Notes: a model not told the origin generated them from the sequence alone. A DNA stretch of 64,000 bases from DASWLF01 sp963768765 (GCA_963768765.1 CAVYJK010000021.1:248001-312000); one strand, 5' to 3'; counted from the first letter of the stretch, positions 1-9,712 are shown. Program-made: numbers and translations.

Positions 1-431
1 CGCAGAACGTCTTCCAGCAGGGAAAAGTTCCCCAGCTCCGCACCCCGTCCTCCCTCACTTATCCTGGATTCAATCTGCGCCAGGATTTGCTGGTACCGGT
101 CTAAAACCCGGTGAAATTCGGGAGCCTGGGCCTGTTTCTTGAATCTCAGGATTTCCGACTCGTGGCCCAGATAAAGGTTTTGCACCCGGGCTGCATAGCT
201 CTTGGCCTCCTGGAGGCTGGAGGGCTGCCGGTAGAGAAAGAAGTTTTTCTCCACCCGGCGCAACTCCAGGATATTTTGAAACAGGTCGTCCGTCAGTTCC
301 AGCAGCCGCAAGCGGTTGCCGATCTCCCGGTGCACCTGGAAACTGAAGCCCGCGAAAATCAGCACCGACAGGACGCTGAACAGGAAAGCCAGGATGATCT
401 TGCGCCGAATCTTGAAGGTGGCCTTTTTCAT
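1..431 (-). CDS. Sensor protein N-terminus (partial, probably histidine kinase)
   Basis: The frame opens with ATG at 431 and stays open through the window edge, giving 143 residues. A basic start (MKKATFKIRRK) is followed by one hydrophobic segment at about residues 12-30. After it comes a helical, charged region with the pattern RRVEKNFFLY, which resembles the extracytoplasmic helical bundles of histidine kinases and chemoreceptors. The catalytic part lies beyond the window, so kinase versus chemoreceptor cannot be settled. The gene lies downstream of the Tad-type operon on the same strand but behind that operon's terminator, so it is probably a separate unit. Confidence 0.6.
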   Translation of the reverse strand, partial: MKKATFKIRRKIILAFLFSVLSVLIFAGFSFQVHREIGNRLRLLELTDDLFQNILELRRVEKNFFLYRQPSSLQEAKSYAARVQNLYLGHESEILRFKKQAQAPEFHRVLDRYQQILAQIESRISEGGRGAELGNFSLLEDVL

Positions 432-784
432 AAGAATTTCGTCAAAACCCCTAACCGACTCTCAACCCAAGTAATTAAGTTTACTGATAATAACAAGAAC
501 CTGGCCTAGAACCAAGAGGAGAATGGTTCAGAAGGATTTAAGATGAATTTTAATTTTAACTATAGGATATTTTTTCCATTCTGGGCCGCTTAAGGGTAAA
601 TAATCATCCCACGGTGAAAGGCATAATTTATCGGAGCGGGCGTGTCCGCCCACGGCGGGCGCACACCTGGGTGCGCCCCTGCACCGGGCAATCATACCTT
701 TTTGCTACCGCGAGTTTTCTCCAACGCAAAAAAAAGGAGGGTGCCGACCCTCCCGCCTTGTGGTCAGTTGAATCTTATGCCTTG
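432..784. other. Intergenic region with palindromes
   Basis: No gene is supported here. The stretch holds GC-rich palindromes around 634-690 (GCGGGCGTGTCCGCCC, then a GCACACCTGGGTGCGC-like arm) and the intrinsic terminator at 728-753. The AT-rich part at 470-600 would suit a promoter for the minus-strand sensor gene, but I see no good -35/-10 pair. Confidence 0.5.
728..753 (-). terminator. Intrinsic terminator of the Tad-like operon
   Basis: Read on the minus strand, the sequence is GGAGGGT, loop CGGC, ACCCTCC, then eight T residues. The 7-bp perfect stem plus T tract is a classic rho-independent terminator. It lies 32 bases past the stop of the TPR lipoprotein gene that ends at 785. Confidence 0.9.
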
Positions 785-1759
785 CTAGCCGCCATCCTTC
801 CGGGATTCTTGGAGTTTTTCCAGGGCTCGTTGCAGATTGTTCTTGGCTTCCTGATAGAAAGCGGGCCTCAGCTCAATGGCCTTCTGGAAGCATTTGGCCG
901 CCTCCTCAAAGCGCCCTTCCGCAAAATAGTAGACCCCGATGTTGTTGTAAGCCTGGGCTTCGTCCCCGGCTTTCAAAAAAGCCTCCAGCGCCTCGGGATA
1001 ACGCTTCTGGGCCGCCAGCGCCATCCCCAGATGGTAGTTCACCTTCTGATCCTGGGGAGCCAGGGCCTGGGCTTTCTTCAGATAGGTGAGGGCGTCCTGG
1101 TACTTCTTTAACTGCATGTAGGCCTGTCCCAGGGCCACCAGAGAGGACACCTGGCCCGGGTCCAAGGCTGCCGCCTTTTTGAGTTCGTTGACGGCTTTTT
1201 CCGTCTGTTCGGCCTCCAGGTAAGTCACCCCCAGCAGATGCCGGGTCTTGGCCCGGTCGGGTTCCAGGGACAGCACCAGCTGGAACTCGTCGATAGCCAG
1301 GGAATACTGCTTTTCCTGCAGGTGCACCAGCCCCATGGCCTCATGGGCCCTCATCATCTCCGGCTGGGCCACCAGGACCATGGCCAATTCCTGCTTGGCC
1401 GCTTCCAGCTGCCCTGTCATGAGAAGAATCACTCCCACTTTGTAACGCAGGTCATAGCGCTGGGGGTTATTCTTGAGGATTTGCAGAAAGGTGGCTAATG
1501 AGCTCTCGTAATCACGGTTTTCCAGGGCAATCTCCCCCAGGGCTTCCAGACGGTCTGGGGGGAGGAGCTTCTGGTCGGGCCGAGGCATTTTCTTAGTGTA
1601 ATCGGGCGAATAAGCAGCCTGCAGCTTGGCGACCTCCTTCTCCGAAAATGGGCGCACCGAGGTCTGCTTTCTGGCGCATTGACTCAACAGAAGCGGCAGC
1701 GCCAGGACGCAAGCAGAGAGAACCAGCGGCCTGAGCAGCCCGACTTTACTCCGCCGCAT
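785..1759 (-). CDS. TPR-repeat lipoprotein
   Basis: The 324-residue protein has a signal peptide with a lipobox-like site (LLSQC, Cys about residue 28), then about six tetratricopeptide repeats from residue 68 to the end. Typical TPR positions are visible in GEIALENRDYESSLATF, LKNNPQRYDLRYKVG and NNIGVYYFAEGRFEEAAKCF. It starts two bases after the upstream TPR/LytR_C gene ends, so the two are co-transcribed. TPR lipoproteins like this (TadD-like) are common in Tad/Flp pilus loci, where they are thought to assist secretin assembly. That role is inferred from context. Confidence 0.85.
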   Translation of the reverse strand: MRRSKVGLLRPLVLSACVLALPLLLSQCARKQTSVRPFSEKEVAKLQAAYSPDYTKKMPRPDQKLLPPDRLEALGEIALENRDYESSLATFLQILKNNPQRYDLRYKVGVILLMTGQLEAAKQELAMVLVAQPEMMRAHEAMGLVHLQEKQYSLAIDEFQLVLSLEPDRAKTRHLLGVTYLEAEQTEKAVNELKKAAALDPGQVSSLVALGQAYMQLKKYQDALTYLKKAQALAPQDQKVNYHLGMALAAQKRYPEALEAFLKAGDEAQAYNNIGVYYFAEGRFEEAAKCFQKAIELRPAFYQEAKNNLQRALEKLQESRKDGG

Positions 1760-1761
1760 TA

Positions 1762-3574
1762 TTATTTCCCTTCCCCAGCCAACTGGGCCATCAGTCCGTG
1801 GCGATTCAGGAGATCGTGTCCCAGGAGGATCTTGACGTCCACGTCGTCACGAAGCTTCAGGCTCTGCTCCATTGTTGAGGTTGGGAAGAAATCGCGGCCC
1901 AGAGCCCGGGCCACCCGTTCGGCCTCCGGCCGGTAGTAGATCACGGTTTTTTCTGCCCCGAAATCAATATGGTTGCCGATCCTGGTCACGGTAAAGCCTT
2001 GTTGGGAGAGCAGGGATCGGCTCCGGTGCGCCAGGTTCCGGGTGCGAGTGCCATTTCGCACCTCGATGGCCGTTTCCTCCAATTCCGCCGCGCTCAGGGG
2101 CTGCAGGCGGACCTGGGAAGGTTGGAGGGCGCCGTGGATGGCCGTGGGCGCCGTGGGCTTGGTTTCAACCGGGGTCACCGCGTCGTTTTTCTTTCCCGTC
2201 TCGGCCGTGGGCCTGGGGGCGGCCGCCACCGGACGCGGCGTTTCGGCACGATGGGCCATCAGTCCGTGACGATTCAGGAGATCGTGTCCCAGGAGGATCT
2301 TGACGTCCACGTCGTCACGAAGTTTCAGGCTCTGCTCCATTTTTGAGGTTGGGAAGAAATCGCGGCCCAGAGAGCGGGCCACCCGGTCGGCTCCCGGCCG
2401 ATAGTAGATCACGGTCTTTTTCGCCCCGAAATCAATATGGTTGCCGATCCTGGTCACGGTAAAGCCTTCCTGGGAGAGCAGGGATCGGGTCCGGTGCGCC
2501 AGGTTCCGGGTGCGAGTGCCGTTTCGCACCTCGATGGCCGTTTCCTCCAATTCCGCCGCGTTCAATGGCTGCGGGCGGACCTGGGAAGGTTGGAGGGCGC
2601 CGTGGATGGCCGTGACCGCCGCGGGCCTGGTTGCAACCGGGGTCACCGCGTCGGTTTTCTTTCCCGTCTCGGCCGTGGGCCTGGGGGCGGCCGCCTCCGG
2701 CCGCGGTGTTTCGGCACGAGGCGACTCTCCCGGCTTGGCAGCGACCTCCAGCCTTTTTGCCAATCGCTCCGCGGGCTGCGAGGGAGCCTGGACTGCGGCC
2801 GCCGGCCTCGGCTGCTGCGTCTTAGCCGTGGCCTGAACCGGATGCTGCTCCGGCGCCCGCCTGTTAGACTGGGCATAAGCTGCGGGCGCGCTCATCCCCA
2901 AGGCCGCCAGGGCCAGGTTGACTTTCTGCTCCGCCGCGGCCTCCCCTTCCGCCTCCCGCCAGAGGCGGCGCGCCTCTTCCCGCTTGCCCAGGCGGCAATA
3001 CAACAGCCCCAGATTGTTCCGGGCCGCGACATTGCCGGGGTCTCGGTCCAGGGCCTGCCGGAAGCAAGCTTCCGCCTGTTCCCAGCGCCCCGCCAGATAA
3101 TAGGAAAAGCAGAGGTTATTGTGCAGCGCGGGATTGGCGTCGTGGCGGCTCAAGGCCTCCTGATAGAGCTTCTGGGCCCGGTCGAAGTGCCCCAGATCCT
3201 CGTACAAATGGGCCAGGGAATCTAAGACCTTGAGATTGTTCCGGTCCCCTGCATAGGCCTCTTCCAATTCCTTCAGGGCCAATTGCGGCCGCCCCATCAG
3301 CTCGGTAATAATGGGCATTGCGCAGCAGCCTGGAAGTGTCTCCGCCAGCCGGACGAACTTTGCTGAAGAAGACGTCTGTCTGGTAGTCCGATGGGCCCGC
3401 GGCCCAGCGGGAACTGCTGCAGCCGGCCCCTACCGCCAGCAACACCGCCACAGCCGCCACGGCTCCAAAAAGTCTGGCCCCTGGCAAACTGTCAGGCTCT
3501 GCGGGCGGCTCCCGGACAACTTTTGTCAACCGCCGATGAGACCGAGGGTCGCTTTCTCCCCAGCCCTGCCCCAC
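1762..3574 (-). CDS. TPR + duplicated LytR_C lipoprotein (frameshifted)
   Basis: Two overlapping frames make one protein. The upstream frame gives a lipoprotein signal (ARLFGAVAAVAVLLAVGAGC) and runs to LLRNAHYY. The second frame continues as ELMGRPQLALKELEEAY with TPR repeats. Removing one base of the CC pair at 3304-3305 (minus-strand sense) joins them exactly. After about four TPRs comes a Pro/Ala-rich linker, then two nearly identical LytR_C domains (ELEETAIEVRNGTRTRN...) encoded by a 468-bp tandem DNA duplication. The frame opens with GTG at 3574; a TTG at 3487 would give a cleaner lipoprotein signal, so the start is uncertain. TPR plus LytR_C proteins occur in deltaproteobacterial Tad loci. 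Confidence 0.75.
1787..2722. repeat. 468-bp in-frame tandem duplication (LytR_C domain)
   Basis: The segment from about 1787 to 2254 recurs at about 2255-2722 with an exact offset of 468 bases (156 codons). For example TCAGTCCGTG begins at 1791 and at 2259. The copies differ at scattered positions only, which points to a recent duplication of the LytR_C domain together with its Pro/Ala linker. Confidence 0.9.
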
Positions 3575-3679
3575 CGGTTTCCAAGACTTTTTTAAGGCAC
3601 CAGCCGAACATAACCCTTCCCCCGTGGTTAGCTCTCAGGATGCACCGCTTTGGTTCCCCCGTGGCCCTGTGCGAAAAAA

Positions 3680-3985
3680 TCAGTAAGATGGGGTGGTCAG
3701 CTTCATTTCCAGCGTCTTCTTTTCCTCACCCTTGAAGGTCTTGTTGTAGTGCTCCATTTCGTTGGCCGCGGCGGTGGGGCTGAGCCCCACGGCCGGGCTG
3801 GTATCCAGGCCCGCCTGCGGGTTGACCAGCTGCTGGGCCAGGTTGTTGTGGAAGGAGCGGCCGTAGTCCCGCTCCAGGGCGGTGGAGGCGCAGCCGCTGA
3901 GACCCAGCAGGAGCGCCGCCCCCAGCAGCAAGAGCCCCCCGGCGAGCCGGTTGGCGGTTGTTGGTTGGCGATTTGCGGTTTTCAT
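3680..3985 (-). CDS. Small Tad-locus lipoprotein
   Basis: The 101-residue protein starts at ATG 3985 (MKTANRQPTTANR), has a hydrophobic stretch and a lipobox (LGLSGC, Cys about 30), then a short polar domain with NNLAQQLVNPQAGLD and VGLSPTAAANEMEHYNKTF. The pattern (an N-P-x-A-G motif, then a GL-x-x-x-A-A-x motif and a Tyr-x-x-x-F segment) resembles the small lipoproteins found next to the secretin in deltaproteobacterial Tad clusters. The longer open frame upstream of ATG 3985 is Arg/Pro-rich and overlaps the secretin, so it is unlikely to be coding. Function is inferred from context: an outer-membrane accessory to the secretin. Confidence 0.7.
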   Translation of the reverse strand: MKTANRQPTTANRLAGGLLLLGAALLLGLSGCASTALERDYGRSFHNNLAQQLVNPQAGLDTSPAVGLSPTAAANEMEHYNKTFKGEEKKTLEMKLTTPSY

Positions 3986-4043
3986 CTCCCTCGTACCCCG
4001 ACCTTGGTTTGGGTTAGCAGTCTTGGTTCTTAAAGTCGTCTCC

Positions 4044-5507
4044 CTAGGGCATCGGGACGCGGCCGAACCCCGCGGGCAGCGGCCCGGAGGCGGGCGGCGG
4101 CGCCGGATTCCCCGGTTGCGGCCGGCCCTGGAGGCTGCCCAACAGGTATTTCTCGTAGTCGTTGGGCTCCACATACTTGTCGGTGGGCAGCCGGGCCGCC
4201 CCCGCGGTCATGGGCTTCACCAGGTGGGGGATCACCAGCACCACCAGCTCCGTTTCGTTCTTCTGGTAGTTGATGGAGCGGAACAACGCCCCCAGAACGG
4301 GAATATCGCCCAGCACCGGGAATTTGTTGAGCACGGTCCGGTATTCGTCCTGCAGCAGCCCGCTGATGGCGAAGGTCTGGCCGTCTTTGACTTCTATCTG
4401 GGTGGACAAACGCCTGACCTTCAGGCCCGGCACCACAAAGCTCTGGATGATCACCCCCGTGGCGAGGTCCAGCTCCGAGACCTCGGGGTTCACCCGCATG
4501 GAGATCTTGCCGTCGTCCAGCACCGTGGGGGTGAAGTTGAGCCCCACCCCGAACTTCTTCCACTCAATGGTGATGGTGCTGCCCCCGCCCACGCCGCTCT
4601 GGGGCACCGGGACGGGAAACTCGCCGCCGGCCAGGAAGTTGGCCTCCTGGCCGCTGGTGGTCACTAAATTGGGCTCCGCCAGCACCCGACCCAGGTTCTG
4701 CTGCTTCAAGAGGTCGAAAAACATGGTCCACAGGAGCCCGCCAGCCTTGAAGCCCGCCATGGCGGTGATGTTGGAGCTGATGGCCTGGTCGAAGGCGGTG
4801 CCCGTGAAGCTGCGCACCAGGTTGGAGATGGAGGCCAGGCTGTTGATCTGGCTCACCCCAAAATTGCCGCTTTTGGAGAGCACCACCGCGTTGATGCCCA
4901 TGCGGTCCAGGACGCTGCGGCTAATCTCCGCCACCCGGACGTCCAACATCACCTGCTGCACCCCGCCCACGTGCAGGAGGTTCACCACCTTGTCCTTTTT
5001 GCCGCCGGCAAAGGGCAGGGCCAGGGAAACCGCGGTCTCCTGGGCCACCGGGCCCGAAACCTCGCCGGAGAGCACCACGGAGTCCCCCGCCGCCTCCACC
5101 CCGATCTTCTCCCGGGGCAGGATCTGGTGGAGTTTTTCCTTCAGGAGGGTGACGTCGGCTTCCACCGTCACCGTGGCGGTGGTGAAGCGGTTCTTGCCCC
5201 AGAGGCTGAGGTTGGTGACCCCCGGGGACTGGGCGTTGACGTAGATTTCCCTTTCGGAAATAAGGATGATGTCCGCGATCTCAGGGTCGGCCATGGAGAT
5301 GCGAGTAATGGCGTATGGGGTGCGCAGCACCTTGGAGTGCCCCACCCGGAGGCGCAGAACCTGCTTGATCTCCTGGTCCTTCACCCGCTCTAACAGGTCC
5401 GCGGCCCGGGCCTGCAGCGCCCCCCCCAATACCAGCAACATCCCCAACAGCAACCACCCCCACCTGGCTGCCTTGGTATTCACAACAAATCCCCCCCTTT
5501 TTTTCAC
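4044..5507 (-). CDS. cpaC: Type II/IV-family secretin, Tad pilus (CpaC/RcpA-like)
   Basis: The 487-residue protein forms the outer-membrane channel of a Tad/Flp pilus. It has a signal peptide ending about residue 35 (LQARA), an N-terminal pilus-formation domain (about 40-115, VLRTPYAITRISMADPEIAD), a BON-like region (about 120-175), and a secretin core (about 240-445) with LAGGEFPVPVPQ and VLGDIPVLGALFRS. The C-terminus is Pro/Gly-rich. It heads a minus-strand operon with a good sigma-70-type promoter 60 bases upstream. The usual partners (CpaB, CpaE/F, TadBC, pilin) are absent from the window, so the locus is either split or partial. Confidence 0.9.
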   Translation of the reverse strand: MKKRGGFVVNTKAARWGWLLLGMLLVLGGALQARAADLLERVKDQEIKQVLRLRVGHSKVLRTPYAITRISMADPEIADIILISEREIYVNAQSPGVTNLSLWGKNRFTTATVTVEADVTLLKEKLHQILPREKIGVEAAGDSVVLSGEVSGPVAQETAVSLALPFAGGKKDKVVNLLHVGGVQQVMLDVRVAEISRSVLDRMGINAVVLSKSGNFGVSQINSLASISNLVRSFTGTAFDQAISSNITAMAGFKAGGLLWTMFFDLLKQQNLGRVLAEPNLVTTSGQEANFLAGGEFPVPVPQSGVGGGSTITIEWKKFGVGLNFTPTVLDDGKISMRVNPEVSELDLATGVIIQSFVVPGLKVRRLSTQIEVKDGQTFAISGLLQDEYRTVLNKFPVLGDIPVLGALFRSINYQKNETELVVLVIPHLVKPMTAGAARLPTDKYVEPNDYEKYLLGSLQGRPQPGNPAPPPASGPLPAGFGRVPMP

Positions 5508-5566
5508 CCCTTTTCAAACTAAACTTAACGTGGATGATTCTTAAAAAATCAAGTACGTTCTTTGCT

Positions 5567-5594
5567 ACCATATTACTTGCAATATATTTGTCAA
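5567..5594 (-). promoter_or_regulatory. Sigma-70-type promoter of the secretin operon
   Basis: On the minus strand, TTGACA (5594-5589) is followed by a 16-base AT-rich spacer and TATGGT (5572-5567). The -35 is perfect and the -10 matches four of six positions. The expected start lies about 50 bases before the secretin ATG at 5507. Confidence 0.65.
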
Positions 5595-6314
5595 GTAATT
5601 TTTATAATGATGGCGAGGCCAGTCCTGACCCCAACTTTATTGATCTCAGGGCTTGTTCTTAGGAGGCTAAAAATCAGTTCTCATAATCATATTAAATGAT
5701 TGCCCCCAAGAGTAAGAACCTCTTTGTGTAAAAAAGTTCTAAGTATTTTTCTCCGCCTGGCTCAATGCAAGTCCTGTGCAGATTTTTTTATTGCCCCTTA
5801 TTCCATCAAAATCATCCCCATCATCATTTCGGCAACGATCGTCACTTTATTAAACTATGGGGTTCTTGGCCTGATCGGATAAAGGCCAAAACATGGGTCG
5901 ATTTGATCTTCAGGTCCCAGGTGCTGCTTAAGATATGGTCCGGCAGTGGTGCTTTATTCCGGTTAATTCGGCCAGAAAGTCAGCCGCGTCCCCGGCAGAT
6001 ATTTCCTCAAGGGTTTTCATTTTCCCTCAGGTCCGAAAACCCGGCCATCTCTCCGCTTAATCCAATTTTGACTTCAAGTCACCTTCTCGGAGGCTCGCAT
6101 TCTCGAGATTAAGCCTTCTGCGGGTGAACATCAAAATTTCACTTAGTCGAAATTCTCATGATTTCTTCATCCTTCGGGAAAAGGCCAACGAGATCAACAA
6201 AGTTTATTTATAAAATCGGCATATGTGCCCCCTTCAGAGGCAAAAACCTATGGACGGTAACGACAAATTATAGTATATTTTTTACTCTGTTCCGCGAGGA
6301 AGAGGTTGGTTCCG
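5595..6314. other. AT-rich intergenic region
   Basis: About 720 bases separate the divergent secretin operon and the lytic transglycosylase gene. Short open frames here lack ribosome sites and coding-like composition. A small palindrome (TGACTTCAAGTCA) lies near 6068-6080, and an AT-rich tract just before 6300 could hold the promoter of the downstream gene, but no clear -35/-10 pair stands out. No RNA gene is recognisable. Confidence 0.5.
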
Positions 6315-7112
6315 ATGGCTCGAAAACTTGCTTTAGCCGGTTTCTTCCTGTTGTTGCTCTCCGGAGTGTTGGGGGACCAGGCACGGGATCTGCCCCCGGG
6401 CTTCCATCCCATCTCAGATGCCGGTCTTCCTTCCGGGCCCCTTGCCGAACTCTCCTCGGGCCCCACCTCTTTTAAGGGGCGGGAACCTGCCTCGAGATGC
6501 CCCTCTAAAGTTGCGCCCGCAGCCCGCCGGTCCGTGGCCATTCTCGCTAAAATCGAAGCATTGGAGCCCGCGGTCAAAAAATACGCCAGCTTGCATGGCG
6601 TGGATGAGGACCTGGTATGGGCTGTCATACGCCACGAATCGGGCTTCAATCCTCGGGCCGTCTCTCCCAAGGGCGCCATGGGATTGATGCAACTTATGCC
6701 GGGGACTGCCTCGCTGATGGGGGTGGCCGACCCCTTTGACGCTGAACAAAATATCGCCGGCGGCGTCAAGTATCTGGAGCAATGCCTCAGCCAGTTTAAC
6801 CAGGATATCGCCCTGGCCCTGGCCGCTTACAATGCCGGCCCCCAAAATGTCGCCAATTACCGGGGGTGCCCGCCTTTCGCCGAAACTCGCCAGTATGTGA
6901 CCGCCGTGCTCCAGACTTATTCCGGCCAGCCCCAATATCGGGGATGGGGGATGGCCTCCTCTACCACCGATGAGGTCTCGGCGCTCCTGAACAAGGTTGG
7001 CTTGCCGTGGCGGGTTCCAGTGCCCCGGTGGAAGCTGGCCGAACCGCAGATCCACGTAAGGCCACCCCGCTGGAAGGGGACCCGGGCGGATCTCGTTTCT
7101 CTGGCTCCCTAG
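6315..7112 (+). CDS. Lytic transglycosylase, SLT family
   Basis: The 265-residue exported protein cleaves the glycan strands of peptidoglycan. A signal peptide (MARKLALAGFFLLLLSGVLG) precedes a low-complexity linker and an SLT domain (about residues 80-200). The catalytic Glu is in IRHESGFNP (about residue 108). Other family motifs are GAMGLMQLMPGTA and ALAAYNAGPQNV. The C-terminal 60 residues are not recognised. I chose ATG 6315, since the in-frame TTG nine bases earlier has no advantage and the signal peptide starts cleanly at MARK. It stands alone between two long intergenic spaces. Confidence 0.9.
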   Translation: MARKLALAGFFLLLLSGVLGDQARDLPPGFHPISDAGLPSGPLAELSSGPTSFKGREPASRCPSKVAPAARRSVAILAKIEALEPAVKKYASLHGVDEDLVWAVIRHESGFNPRAVSPKGAMGLMQLMPGTASLMGVADPFDAEQNIAGGVKYLEQCLSQFNQDIALALAAYNAGPQNVANYRGCPPFAETRQYVTAVLQTYSGQPQYRGWGMASSTTDEVSALLNKVGLPWRVPVPRWKLAEPQIHVRPPRWKGTRADLVSLAP

Positions 7113-7285
7113 TCCTTCTGCCATCTCCGAAAATTGCCAGGTTAAGATTTTTTTAAACCCGTCCCGGTTCAAACGCGCCTCGGATGGGTCCGCCCTGGCT
7201 AAGGAGAAACAGATAGAAATCCCGTGGCAGTTGTGCTAGAATTCAACAATCTTTGAAATTAGTTACAAAATTTGGAGAAGTCATT

Positions 7286-9712
7286 ATGTTTATGGGATTG
7301 ATTGGCGCTCGTCGGCGAATCCTTGCCTCATGGTTGGCCTTCTTTCTGGTGGTCCTGTTTTTCACCGCCTGCAGCAGCATGGAGGAGAAACGGGATAACT
7401 TCGTGGCCCAGGGAAAGGAGTTATTTCAGAAAGGAGATTACGTCAGGGCTCGATTGCAATTTAAGAATGCCTTGCAGATTGACCCTAAATACGCCGAAGC
7501 CGACCTCTGGCTGGGCAAGACCGAACTCAGGTTGGGAAATCCACGCAATGCTTACGGGGCCTTGTCCCAGGCAGTGGAGCTTAAGCCAGAGCTAACCGAG
7601 GCTCAAATCCTCTTGGGCCAGTTGCTGCTGCTGGCCAAGCAACTGGACAAAGCCGAAGAAAAATCCAAGCTGGCGCTGGAGCGGGAACCCCAAAATCCCG
7701 AGGCCCTGATGTTGGCGGCATCCCTGGCCCAGGCCCATCAGCAACCGGAAAAAGCCCTGCAGATTTACGCCGAGGTTCGCCGCTTGAAACCTGATCTTAT
7801 CGGGGCTTACCTGGCGGCGGCGACCGTCCAGATTAGGCAAAAGCAACCAGAAGCCGCGGCCGCCACCCTGGAGGCGGGCATTAAAGGCAACCCCAAGTCT
7901 ATTGACCTCCTGTTCGCCCGGGCCAGCCTGGCGGACACCCAAAAGCACTTTGGCGAGGGCGAGTCTTACCTCTTAAAAGCCGTTGAACTTGAGCCGAAAA
8001 ATACCCGGCTACGCTCTGAACTTGCCCGCCACTACATTCTGACCGGCCAGCCGGACAAAGCCGAACAGGCTCTCCGCCAAAACCTGGTTCTGGAGCCTGA
8101 CCAAGAAGCCCACGCCGTGGCTCTGGCACAGTTTCTCTCCAGGCAGGGTCGGTCCCTGGAGGCGGAACAGAGCCTTAAAGATTTTATCGCCAAGCATCAG
8201 GATAAGTTACCGGCCCGCTTCGCCCTGGCAGAATTTTATCTATCCAGAGGCCAGCAGAGTCGGGGGGAACAAGTCCTGCATGAAATCGTCAAACTGGATC
8301 CCAACGGGCCTAAAGGACTGGAAGCCAAAAATCAGTTGGCCAGAATACGCCTGGCCCGCAACCAGTTGGAGGAGGCCGAGAAATTGGTGGCCGAGATCCT
8401 CAAAGACAACCCCAAAGACATGACCGCCACCCAGACCCAGGGCCTCATCGCCCTGGCCAGGAAAGACGGTTTGAAGGCGGTAAACAGTTTCCGCCTCATT
8501 ACCCAGGATCAGCCCGGGGACCCCGAAGCCTGGCTGCTGCTGGCCCAGGCCCACCTGGTTAACAAGGAACCGGAACTGGCCAAGGAGAATGCCAAGAAGG
8601 CCCTGGAGATCAAACCCGATTTCCTGGAGGCCCGGCGTTTCCTTTACCAAATCTATCTCGACGCCAAGGATTACCAGGGCGCCATCCAGACCATTCAAGG
8701 ATACCTGCGCCTTAACGAGAAGGACATCTTCAATCTCATCGCCCTGGGAGAAACTTATGCGCGGTCAGGTGATGATGCCAAGGCCCGGGCCACCTTCCAA
8801 AAAGTCGTGGATCTCGATCGCCAGAATCCCCAGGGCTACTTCAATCTGGGGCTGCTGAGCATAAAGACGAAAAAGCAGGACGAGACCATCAAGTATCTGG
8901 AGAAAGCCCTGATCGCGGACCCCAATTTTATGCCGGCCCTCCAGCTCTTGGTGGCCATTTACCAGGAACGAAAGTCCCCGGACAAGGCGCTGGCGGCCGT
9001 ACGGCAAACCGTAGCCCGCAGCCCCAAAAATCCGCAACTGCAGCAAATGCTGGGGGCGGTCCTGTTAGCCCAGAAGCAGCCGAAAGCGGCGGCGGCGGCT
9101 TTAGAAGAGGCCATCAATCTCAACTCCAGGCAGATCTCCGCCTTGCGTTTATTAACCCTCGCCTACCAGCAAGAACCAGATCAGCATCAGGTGGCCCGCC
9201 AACTGGAGCAGAGGGTGGCTGACCCCAAGGCTTCGCCCATGTATTTCCTGGTGCTGGCCTCCCTTTACGAAAAGCAACAAATGTATGACAAGGCCATCGA
9301 TCTCTATAATACCTTGGTGGAACGAGACCTGTTTCCCACCCTGGCCCGCAACAACCTGGCCTATCTGCTGGCGCAATACCGGCCGACCCCGGAAAACCTG
9401 GCGCGGGCCCTAAAATTGTCTTCCGAGACCCTGGACGACAATCCGGAAGAGCCCAGTTTTCTGGATACCCAGGGTTGGGTCCTGTGCAAGCAAGGGCAGT
9501 TTGCCAAGGGCAAGCCTTTCCTGGAAAAAGCCCTGGCGCAAGCCCCGGGTGAGCCTTCCCTGCTCTATCACTTGGGATGGTGTGAAGCAAAACTGGGCGA
9601 GACCCAGGCTGCCCGGGAAGCCTTGCAAAAGGCCCTGGCAGCCAAAGGAGATTTCTTGGAGCGGCCGGAGGCGGAAAAGCTCCTCCAGGGCCTGCCCCAG
9701 GGAGCTAAATAA
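7286..9712 (+). CDS. Large TPR lipoprotein, PrsT-like
   Basis: The 808-residue protein is a lipoprotein (FFTAC, Cys 29) made almost wholly of tetratricopeptide repeats, about twenty in number, starting at VAQGKELFQKGDYVRARLQF. Overall length, the single lipobox and the start of the repeat array fit the PrsT family that accompanies PEP-CTERM/exopolysaccharide export systems. No exosortase or polysaccharide genes lie in this window, so the functional link is inference. ATG 7286 is preceded by TTTGGAGAAG at good spacing; an upstream in-frame TTG at 7253 lacks this. Confidence 0.8.
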   Translation: MFMGLIGARRRILASWLAFFLVVLFFTACSSMEEKRDNFVAQGKELFQKGDYVRARLQFKNALQIDPKYAEADLWLGKTELRLGNPRNAYGALSQAVELKPELTEAQILLGQLLLLAKQLDKAEEKSKLALEREPQNPEALMLAASLAQAHQQPEKALQIYAEVRRLKPDLIGAYLAAATVQIRQKQPEAAAATLEAGIKGNPKSIDLLFARASLADTQKHFGEGESYLLKAVELEPKNTRLRSELARHYILTGQPDKAEQALRQNLVLEPDQEAHAVALAQFLSRQGRSLEAEQSLKDFIAKHQDKLPARFALAEFYLSRGQQSRGEQVLHEIVKLDPNGPKGLEAKNQLARIRLARNQLEEAEKLVAEILKDNPKDMTATQTQGLIALARKDGLKAVNSFRLITQDQPGDPEAWLLLAQAHLVNKEPELAKENAKKALEIKPDFLEARRFLYQIYLDAKDYQGAIQTIQGYLRLNEKDIFNLIALGETYARSGDDAKARATFQKVVDLDRQNPQGYFNLGLLSIKTKKQDETIKYLEKALIADPNFMPALQLLVAIYQERKSPDKALAAVRQTVARSPKNPQLQQMLGAVLLAQKQPKAAAAALEEAINLNSRQISALRLLTLAYQQEPDQHQVARQLEQRVADPKASPMYFLVLASLYEKQQMYDKAIDLYNTLVERDLFPTLARNNLAYLLAQYRPTPENLARALKLSSETLDDNPEEPSFLDTQGWVLCKQGQFAKGKPFLEKALAQAPGEPSLLYHLGWCEAKLGETQAAREALQKALAAKGDFLERPEAEKLLQGLPQGAK

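Noticed and set aside
5700..6112. Small plus-strand frames in the 5.6-6.3 kb gap, one with a hydrophobic end
   Set aside because: No ribosome sites, AT-rich non-coding composition, and no pilin-like motif despite the nearby secretin.
7233..7250. Sigma-54-like promoter (TGGCAG...TTGTGC) before the PrsT-like gene
   Set aside because: The spacing between the GG and GC elements is about seven bases, where ten is required.
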